Assembly (NCBI RefSeq): GCF_048128805.1
Contig: NC_135997.1
Coordinates: 558,001 to 622,000, forward strand
Length of the DNA stretch: 64,000 nt
Direction: 5' to 3'
Source of the DNA: Centroberyx gerrardi
Lineage: Eukaryota > Chordata > Actinopteri > Beryciformes > Berycidae
The translations under genes and the position numbers were made by a program. Positions 32,672-43,500 of this stretch are shown here, in pieces; positions within the stretch are counted from its first letter, which is position 1; each line of letters starts with the position of its first letter. The notes under the pieces are model-generated. The model saw only the letters and a program-made list of their open reading frames with translations, was not told where the DNA came from and made no database searches.

Positions 32672-35093
32672 AGTCTTTAAAGAGTAACTAAACACCAAAC
32701 CCAAATCTGTGTAAAGCCTGACATCTAATAGTAAAAAGCATGCTACTGAAATTTCCATCTGCTACTGGCTGATCTTTAGTGCTAGGTGATCACCACCTGT
32801 TGTACTCTATAGAAGGTGACTCACCTGTCACCAAAAATCAATCAGAGGCACAATATCAAAAGTTGGTCAGTGTATATAAATGGATCTAAATGGATCTCTA
32901 ATGCGCCTGATGTTGCATCACATCATGTCTGTAATGTGGAGATGTACAGACAGCAGACCAGCAGACTGAACTCAGTCCACAGAGTCTGAACAAAAGTGAA
33001 ACTTAACTTTCCACAGTCAGTAACAGGGATTTGCAGACAGTAACTCGTCTTCTGCTGCCCTACAGACTTTAATGGTAGGTGACGTCATCTTGTGGTATTT
33101 AAGTAACATTAGTGGAATTAGGTAATTTAACCGTGTGGCAGTGCTTTAGTGCATGCAACTGAACAGCGCCGTGGGTCAGTACAGGATCTGTTCTTGTTTA
33201 CCATTAGATGTCAGGTCCATCCTTCCCAAGTATTTAGTTTTTGAAGAAGAGAGAAGATAAGATAAGATTTTATTGATCCCCTCTGGGAAATTCAGGAGTG
33301 TAAAGGGAAGTGTAAAGATGAATGTGACAACACAGTTAGGGCCTTTTAATTTGAAGCTTTAGTTATAGCACCCTCATTATGTCAATCAGTGTATTTAAAA
33401 AAAACAAAAAACAGAACACAGTCATGGCAAATGCATCATCCCTCCAAGTTTCGTCAAAATCAGACCAGTGAAATCTTGGGGTCGGATTTGATTTTTGGGT
33501 TGAAATTCATAGCAGCCGTGGAGTCGAGCACACGTCTTGAGTTGGGTCAGCCTCTCAGGTGAGTTATCTCACAGCTGCTGGAAACTGGATGTTCCAGCAG
33601 TATTAGTACCACATCATCTCACCTGGGAGTGGGTTCGGTGGGGGGGGCGGAGCGGTGCATGGTGATGGGCCGGGTGAAGTAGACCAGACAGCCGGTGCCA
33701 CAGAAACGAGCTCCTGAGGTCCGAGGGAAGGGAATGTTGGCGTCCTGGGAGGAAAATCACCAACAACCAGACTTGATGTCAAAAGGAGGTTAATGGATTA
33801 TTTCTCTAAATACACAGAGATGAAGAGGTGCAACTACGGTGCAAAACTATTCCTACACATGGTTAACATTTACAAGGACAAATGCCATGTTGCAAGTGAC
33901 AGCCTGCAAGACCCATTTTAAAGGAAAAATCCCCCTCTGATCCTCTTCCTGTTAGATCTCATCAGTCTGTGATGTTCAACACATTCAGGAGATATTTTGT
34001 GATGAAGTGTTGTCATTTACTGTTTTTGGTGAACTCACTTTCTCTCAACCTGCCTCGTCTACTTCTACTGCAGTTAGTGATTTCCTACATTTCCCAGGAT
34101 GCCTTTCAACAACCCTCAGAGAGGGGGTGTGAACTTACTGTTTTCGATCAAAGCTGGGCGTGTGGGGATACTCATCTACCTAGGTAGCCAACTAGTTTGT
34201 GCATGTTGGGGTGTGCTTATAATTATGGCTACGCCCCTTACTCAGAACCCAATCTGTCTTGATGCTGCAGTGCATTCTGGTCTCTCTCCTGCTCCTGTGG
34301 TGAAGAAATTGGTCTCTCTCCTCTTCTACGATGGATTTCTCCCTGTATGATTGTTGAACGTCTCTTGCTGCAAAATGGCGGCTCTAGAAAGAAGCTCTCG
34401 CTCTTTGATTCTGAGGGACTGACACCAAAACCTGACGTTTACCGCTGATGTTTTACATCCTGAAACATTTTCTCATATCAAACTCCATTGTAGCTGCTGG
34501 AAATATCTGGAGGTGACGTCACCTCATCTACGATTGGCCAGTTGGCCACGGGAAGAAGAAAAATACACCAAACAACTAAATGGACCCAGGAATGCAAGTT
34601 TTAGGGTGGAGTTTCGTCCTGTCAGACAGAGCTGCGCTGCACCTGGTACGAGCCGTAAGTGTTGGTGACTCTGGGGAAAGCTGGCAGGGCCGGCGGGACG
34701 GGGTTGGACAGGACGTAGGGACTGGCGGCCGGGCCGTCCTCCTGCGTCTGAAGGGAGGGAGGAAACGAGAGACAGAGGAGAGCGCTATGAGAGAGAAGAT
34801 GAAACTTTATTGATCCCTGTGGGGAAATTAGGTCGCTGCCATGACAACATGTTAAGTAAACTGTAGAGCAGGATGTAAGTAAAGTGTATTTAAATAAAGT
34901 ATGTAAATTATGTATAAATATATTTGCTGTAAATGTATAAATGTCAGTATGTATAAAATACCATAATATCATTAAAAAATATCATTATGTATTCGGTATG
35001 AAATAGTGGAAGCATTATGAAAATGTAAATATAAATATAAGTATAAATACTGAAACTGAGGTAGTAGATATATGAATTTAGAGCAAATATACA

Positions 35094-35136
<43 letters not shown>

Positions 35137-36513
35137 ACTCCCACCATGTCCGACTCCAGACAGGAAACCAGCTGTCGAACACACGGCTCCAAACAGTTCT
35201 GGTTCCTCTTCACCTTCTGGAGTGACGTATCTGTCAGAATCTACCGAGAGGAATCACACAGTCAGGACTCTTCTCAACAGTTCACCATCCTATCTTCATC
35301 ATCATCATCATCATCTTCATCATCATCATCATCATCATCAATGTCTAAAAATACAGTAATTCTGTTAATGGTATGCAGTAAGTGCTGGCTCCATGCATGT
35401 CCAGCCAGTGTCTGAAATTAAGTTGTGAAGATAAAAATATTTACCTGCTGAGAAGAATTTTTACCGGCCAAAATAATGAATATACATTTTTCATAGAAAT
35501 ATATGTCACCCGACCTGTTTTTTTATTGCTGTTTCACGTGTAGAATCAGGCGCTGTGTGTTCATTTAAAACTTGCTCACTCACTTATACAGCGGATCAAT
35601 GGATCAATAAGTGCAACAGAATTTGAACTAAAAGAAAGCATTGTGAAGCTCAGGTAGCATTATGCTAATTAGCTATTTGAGAACAGGCAGACCAAAGACT
35701 GTATATAACCGAGATATTCAAATGTTATCGTCTCAGAAAGTCAGCAGTCAGAGTGACAGTGACTCTTAAGTGATTTATCCTCCAAAGAATAATTTTACCA
35801 ATTTGGGTTTTTGGAGTGAAGCTGCCAATAACTGATAATATCTTTTAATTTGATAATCTAATGCCAAAATGCCCCCAGAATTTGGTGGAAAAGCCTCTCA
35901 AACAGCATTTAGACCGTCATGGGACACTAAAACTTAGTCTAATGAAATTCTTGTAGTGTTGAATGAAGAAGCAGTTTACAAAAAATATTTAACATTTAAA
36001 TGAATCAATAACATGTGCAAAGAAAATCAAATGTCATGTCGCTGTTGTCATGAGGAACCTCCATCATATCAGAGGTGGATGATATCTGATATTTAATAAA
36101 AGCCCAATATTGGCCCATGTTCTAATGTTACAATGTAACAGTTTATAAAGCCTTTGTAAACAGTTTTCAGAGTGTTTTGTTACCTTCTGTATCTTGGTCC
36201 TCATGGCGGATGGGATGGTGGTGGGGGAGACGAACTGGAAGGAGGGGGCGGCGTTGTTGGGGTAGTGGGCCGGGAACTTCACCACCAGCCGAACCTGATG
36301 GCTCCCAAAGTGGGCCGACACCACACAGCTCCGGTTCACTGCATCCATCTGGACACACACACACACACACACACACACACTGAATAAATTAACTCAATGT
36401 CTAATTTAACCGTAGTCAAGGTCAGTTAGGGTTGGGTGTACATCCTTCTATCAAGGGATCATCATCACACATATCGCTGATGTGTTTGTCTCTACACACA
36501 CGACAGATGGACA

Positions 36514-36553
<40 letters not shown>

Positions 36554-37496
36554 AGGTGGCAGTGTAGGCGTGATGACTTGAATTGAAATATAGCTTCTAA
36601 ATGTTCAAGATTTAGGCTTCAGGAAGGCTGAAGAGCTCACCATGAGTGCAGCTCATCAGTCGGGACTGAAGACTAAAACTGTGCTTTTGCCTGAGGAGCG
36701 TAGGCTTGCTGAGTCAGCATCATCTTTTAAATCACTTCTTAAAACCCACTTTTATAGACTTGCCTTTATGAAACTGCTTTTGCTTTTACTATTTCTGGGG
36801 CTTTTTTTTACATTTATTAGACAGCTCAAAGCAGAGAGAACCAAGAGACACAGAGAGGGGATGACATGCGACAAAGGTTCCAGGTCAGATTAGAGTCCAG
36901 GACGCTCAGCCAACTGAGCCACCAGGAAAACTTTGTGGAAAGATTGGTCATTGGAAGAACTGATTAACTTTTCATACCAACTGGCCAAAGGGGGGCATGG
37001 AGGTGGGCGTGACTTCTCACAAAAAGCCATATAATGTACAAACGGATTCACCTAACACCATCAACCTCTGTGGCCAATCAGCAGACAGAAGAAGAGACCT
37101 TGCCAATTTTTCTAAAACCTGGTCCCGTGGTAGAAGGGCAGCTCTAATGGAAACTGGACAGATAAGGCGCTGATTGGCCATGTGGTGCTGAGATATTCGG
37201 CTAAAATGCTTAAAAGTGACAAGAATGTGAACAGTCAGATCTCATGTCCCAGTTCAGCTCCAGTCATGAAAATGTGAAACAAGTTGCTAATGTGGCATGG
37301 AAGAAATTATTATCTTTTGGTGAAAATATCTTGACAATTGCATAGTGTTGATAGAGGTATGCGCTCTACTCCATCTAGTTTCATCAATGTATTTATTTAT
37401 CCTCCTTCCAATGTTTTTACTATTGCTTATGTTTTTATGTCTTCTTCTAAAGCACTTTGTAAACTCTGCTTTTAGATAAGTGCTATATAAATCAAG

Positions 37497-37530
<34 letters not shown>

Positions 37531-40500
37531 GGGCTGGGGTTTGTCTGACCTCTACGTTGACGTTCCTGATCTGCAGGTTGACCAGGGAGAACTCCTGCTG
37601 CAGGGTCTGCGGCAGACCGGGACCCGGGGCTTCATGCCGGCCGCTGGAGCTCAGAGCGGAGTGAACCCCGTCCGGGTCTGGGTAACGACGAGGAGACACG
37701 TCAGGACGTTACTGATACATGTGAGATATACATGATGAGGGAAAATGTATCTTGGAAACTCGATTTGACTTAAACTAATGTGCATCAATTTCTCTCTCCA
37801 CAAAGGGAGAGAGAGAGAGAGAGAGAATTAGACTGTCCCACTACTGCTGCACAGCTCCAGACACCCTGAATAAGGACCCACATATTCATTAACACATTGG
37901 GAAGACAGACATTATCACAGGAGACATTATATTCTACTAAAGCAAAAAAACAGCACAGAATTGAACATGTCTATTCACTTCTGTTGAGATGAACAAGTTG
38001 TACTTTTAGAGACACAAACAGCCACTGTTGACCAAGAGCTGAGGACTTCCAACATGGCCGCCAGAGGGTGCGTTACATCACCTGAGAGCCCTGTATCCAT
38101 CTATCACTACCAGGTAACATGAGGCGTAGTGAAGGAGCGGCCAGCTGCTGCTCTCACCCTGCAGGTCGTCGGCTGACAGGCCGGTGGTGTGCTGAGGCTC
38201 GGGCTCCTGGGAGGACAGGGTCTTCTCCGACTCCATGGTCAGAGACATTCCCTCCATCAGCTCCTCCACTATGTCGTTAGCACACAGCTAAACAACACAC
38301 ACATCAACATGAATACACACATTCCAAGGAAAACACATTTATGTCAATTTATTTCTGCTCTGAGGATGTGACTGATCTGGACTTACCTTCTGCAGCTGTG
38401 GATCAACTCTCCATATCCTCAGAGTCTGGTCTCTGGACCACGTAACCAGCTGGTAATCCTTGGAGCCTGCAGACAGAAAACAGTCAGGCCTAACCAACAT
38501 ACAGCTGTCAGGCTTCCTACGCCGCTTCCATTTCATAATCCCATACTTTTTCACCCTGTTCCCCATTGATTTCACCCTGTTCACATTTTTTTCTTTGAGT
38601 TGTCACATGTTCACTTGTGAGTGCGACTGCTTTCCCCTGTGGGCCAGTGTAGATGGTTTGTGAGAGCTGATGACAGGACAAATCTATCCAGTGGATTCTG
38701 GCTGAGAAAAATATTGCGGTTTCTGATCAGAAAACCAGCGAGTTCGCAGCCTGAAGCAGTAGCAGTAAACGTGGCACCACACAGCAAGCAGGGGGAGAAA
38801 ATGCCGACCAACACAAACCACTGCAGCAACAAAAACTAAAACAACCGATATGGTAAAAAACAGCAGGAGGGTGAAGATGGACGGGATGGGGACAGACAGT
38901 CCTCTGGAAGGCCTGCTGCCAGGTTCCAGCCAGGGGAAAGAAGTTAAAACAGATCTTAGTGCTGTAAATTGTGTGTTCATTTACCAGCATGCAATGCAAA
39001 TGTATTATGAAAAATAATATAAATTGCCCCCTAGGACCAAAATGCCCCTAAAAATCAGATCGAGGGAAAGAAATGCCCTCAGGACCAATGGAGTCGACAG
39101 AAGTTTTCTTAGCATGAGATTGAAGAGAATAGATTGAAGTAGAAGTCTGTTTATATATATATAAAATCAGTCAATCTCCTGTGACCTGGCACCGAATAAT
39201 CGTCTGGGATCAGAGCGCCACTTCTCCTTCACCTTCTTTCTGCGGACGCCACTGGAACTCCAGCACCACGTCATCGTGACCCACGAAGGCGTGGACGGGA
39301 CTGTTGAGGTCCAAGGTGCTCCACAGCAACAGGCTGTTCTCTCTCCGCAGCTGGGGAACCATCACCGTCACCAGGCCGCTGGAGAAGGGCTGGGGGGGGG
39401 GGCACAGAGGCAAGGTTAGCAACACACACCCAACGCTAGTCTAAGACCATGTGTGGTCTCCTGTAGGTCTTTTGTAGACTACTTAATGTGAAAACGATGC
39501 ACATTTGCACATCATGTAGATTGCTGTAAATTCACATACTTGTTTCTTCAATTTTCACATCTCTCCCTTATTGTTATTCATCGCTGTTGGGTGAAAACCT
39601 CGTAACTCCAATTTTGATCATTTTTATGTTTCAGCTTCAACTGAATAATTACATAATAATAACTTTGTTTATAGAGCAGTTTTCAAAACAAGGTTACAAA
39701 GTGCAAAAAAATATATAAAATATGTAAAGCTGGGAAAAAATATAATAATAAGAAAATGGATTGAGGAACCCATGCTACCATCCTTTGTCTGATGAAAGTT
39801 TCAAAACTAATTGGATAAACTCAAAAAACCATCTTGGTCAAGCTAAAAACAAGGCTGTTTTTCTTAGACATACTGAGATTTTATTACGTTATTTTTATAC
39901 ATATGTTTATCTAAATAGCACATATTTCTAATTTAGTAATGCATTTTTAAGTAAGCAATCGTGACTGCTAGCAGCATCGGTAATCAACAAAAGTCAGTCT
40001 GTGATCTTGGACACAGCACAGTGTGTGGTGGAGTCATGGTGAGGTCAGTCAGAGGTCATGGTGAGGTCAGTCAGAGTCATGGTGAGGTCAGTCAGAGTCA
40101 TGGTGAGGTCAGGCAGAGGTCATGGTGAGGTCAGGCAGAGGTCATGGTGAGGTCAGTCAGAGTCATGGTGAGGTCAGAGCAGAGTCATGGTGAGGTCAGG
40201 CAGAAGTCATGGTGAGGTCAGGCAGAGGTCATGGTGACGTCAGGCAGACATCATGGTGAGGTCAGGCAGAGGTCATGGTGAGGTCAGAGCAGAGTCATGG
40301 TGAGGTCAGTCAGAGTCATGGTGAGGTCAGAGCAGAGTCATGGTGAGGTCAGAGCAGAGTCATGGTGAGGTCAGAGCAGGGTCATGGTGAGGTCAGGCAG
40401 AGGTCATGGTGAGGTCAGTCAGAGTCATGGTGAGGTCAGAGCAGAGTCATGGTGAGGTCAGGCAGAGGTCATGGTGAGGTCAGGCAGAGGTCATGGTGAG

Positions 40501-43500
40501 GTCAGAGCAGAGTAATGGTGAGGTCAGGCAGAGGTCATGGTGAGGTCAGTCAGAGTCATGGTGAGGTCAGGCAGAGTCATGGTGAGGTCAGAGCAGAGTC
40601 ATGGTGAGGTCAGGCAGAGGTCATGGTGAGGTCAGGCAGAGTCATGGTGAGGTCAGGCAGAGGTCATGGTGAGGTCAGAGCAGAGTCATGGTGAGGTCAG
40701 GCAGAGTCATGGTGAGGTCAGTCAGAGTCATGGTGAGGTCAGAGCAGAGTCATGGTGAGGTCAGAGCAGAGTAATGGTGAGGTCAGAGCAGAGTCATGGT
40801 GAGGTCAGGCAGAGGTCATGGTGAGGTCAGAGCAGAGTCATGGTGAGGTCAGAGCAGAGTCATGGTGAGGTCAGGCAGAGTCATGGTGAGGTCAGGCAGA
40901 GTAATGGTGAGGTCAGAGCAGAGTAATGGTGAGGTCAGAGCAGAGTCATGGTGAGGTCAGGCAGAGGTCATGGTGAGGTCAGAGCAGAGTCATGGTGAGG
41001 TCAGAGCAGAGTAATGGTGAGGTCAGGCAGAGTCATGGTGAGGTCAGGCAGAGTCATGGTGAGGTCAGTCAGAGTCATGGTGAGGTCAGTCAGAGTAATG
41101 GTGAGGTCAGGCAGAGGTCATGGTGAGGTCAGGCAGAGGTCATGGTGAGGTCAGGCAGAGGTCATGGTGAGGTCAGAGCAGAGTCATGGTGAGATCAGGC
41201 AGAGGTCATGGTGAGGTCAGAGCGGACTCACGGTGTATCTGGCCTTCCACACCGGAACCTGGCAGGACAGGATGTTCAGGTACTTCCTGGGCTGCCTGTA
41301 ATCCCAAAACTACACAGACAGATGAAGGTAGAGTGCAGTGAATGTTGAAGGCGGTATGAATGATCAGTGAAAATGTTTTGACAGAAAATATTGATCAGCA
41401 TGGCACCTTGCCGATTTTCAACCTGTCGATATTGTTTGGAAGGATGGAATGACACTGGAATACACTGGAATACCAGCCACAGCAAACACTCAGCTGACTG
41501 AGGTTAGAAACATGGAAGATTTTAACAATATCACTTTAATTTATTCAGAGAGAACCAAACTTTTAATTGGTAATTATTGGCTGAATGGCAATCTGACCGG
41601 ATTTGTTGATGTTGGTATGGTTCCAGTTCTGCTAAAGCATAGCCATGGATGCAAAACCAAAAACCTTCCATGTTTATAACCTCGGTTAGCAGAGCATTTA
41701 TCTGCAGTAACGTCTTTATGAATCAACCAAACGAAGCGGACCTCTTCACTGCAGAGTGATATGATTGGATGGAACAGTATTCTGTTATTCAGAGACACCA
41801 GACCTCAGAATGCCTTGATTGTCCAATCAGAATTGAGTTTTCAACAAAGCTGTGTAATAATTTGCGATAACGACCAGCTGGCTGTCCGTTACCCCTGACC
41901 TGGGACCCCCCTCGTCAGGCCGGCGGTGTGACTGCAGGGAGGTGAGCTGGTCTTACCCGGACAGAGTTGTCCTGGCTGGACGTGGCCAGGATGAACTCGT
42001 TGTCTGGATGCCAGTCCAGACCGTGGATCTTAGACAGGTGAGCTGCTACGTATTCCACTGCTGTGTTCGGTTTCTAGTAGCACCAAACAGGAAAACAAAT
42101 CAGGAAAATAAAAAGTGCAACAAATACAAGTTTATAGTCAAATAGGCGTTTCAGAAAATGTATTTATAATTAATTTTTTTAGCCTCAACTAGGAGCACAA
42201 AATGCCATACATTCTATTAATGAAATGATGAATAAAATCTTTCTTTATTACTACAACAGACTGACCAATAAAGTCACAACGAAACATTTTGATAGTATCT
42301 TGCATATTTCCAGTTGAAACAAGTTGTTGGGGCGGGACAGACGTGGGTCAGCGGGTCGGACCGGGACAAATATGGAAGGTGACTTTGCTCATAATGAGCT
42401 TCACAAATTCCAGATTCCACCATGTTGCCACTCTGTTATTTTGAACATTGTCATGTTGCAAGTTTTATATGCAGTAAGTAACCACTAATGATATGTAGTT
42501 TTCCAGGAAGTACAAGTATTGGGATTTTGATATCAAATCCAAGAAAACAAAAAGTTTGTAAATTTTTTTGGCATTTATTGTTAATAGTTGTACGCTATGA
42601 TATGGAGAATTAGCCAACAATGTGAAAAAAGTAATTTTTCATTTAACTGTGACTTTAACAAAGCAGTCTGCTTGCTCAGACACTGGAGTGAACAGCGTTC
42701 AGCTTTTCCTGACTGATACTCAAGTCAGCCACTCACTCTTTTATCCCAGATTCGTACGTCACCATCATGACTGGAGGCGAGGAGATACTGGTTCCTTCTG
42801 TTCCACTTGACCTGAGACGCTCCGGCTGCAAGAAAAACAGAGTGACAGGAAAGAGAGAGGCTGACGGAGAAGGCTGGATGACAAGAAGAATATTAATCCA
42901 ACAGAGACGATAACTTGGATCCTCCAAACTGCCTGCAGACTCACCGACAGCAGACAGAGCCACCGTGGGTTTCCGCGTGTCTCTGTGAAAACAAACAGGC
43001 AGATTAAAAGCCTCTTCCTACAATACATACAGTGCCAACTACATCGTGTCATCTGCCTTCTTCTCAGGCTGTCTCATCACACTGAGCTCTCACCTGGTGT
43101 CCCAGATGTAGATGTAGGTGTCCACTGAGCTGGTGACGAGGTACTCAGGCTCAAACCAGGACCAGTCCAGGTCGCTGGAGGCAACAGAGTTTGTATTGTT
43201 AAGGAAGAAATGGAAAAGTACCTATAATAAGCAACATTCCTACAGTATATTCTCACTTAATATGTATTCTTTGACCCATATTTTAGTGCCTAAAACTCCA
43301 GAATGCTGAATCTGCTTCACCGTTATAAGATGAAACTCTACAGTAACATCTTGTGTGTTTCTCACTGAACTGAGGCTGGAATGTGCAAATGAACAAATCT
43401 CATATAAACACTGACAAAATAATAACTTGTCTTCTCCTTAAAGTGCTAGAACTATAATTATCATTGGCTGTTCAGTCTTGTTCATACAACCTTATACTTT

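Noticed and set aside
35072-35415. Open frames with Ser or His runs
   Set aside because: Translation of (TG)n and (CAT)n tracts in WDR59 introns, overlapping real exon 15 on the other strand.
40026-41224. CRISPR-like array of short repeats
   Set aside because: Units are directly contiguous with no unique spacers, and the setting is a vertebrate intron. It is a minisatellite.
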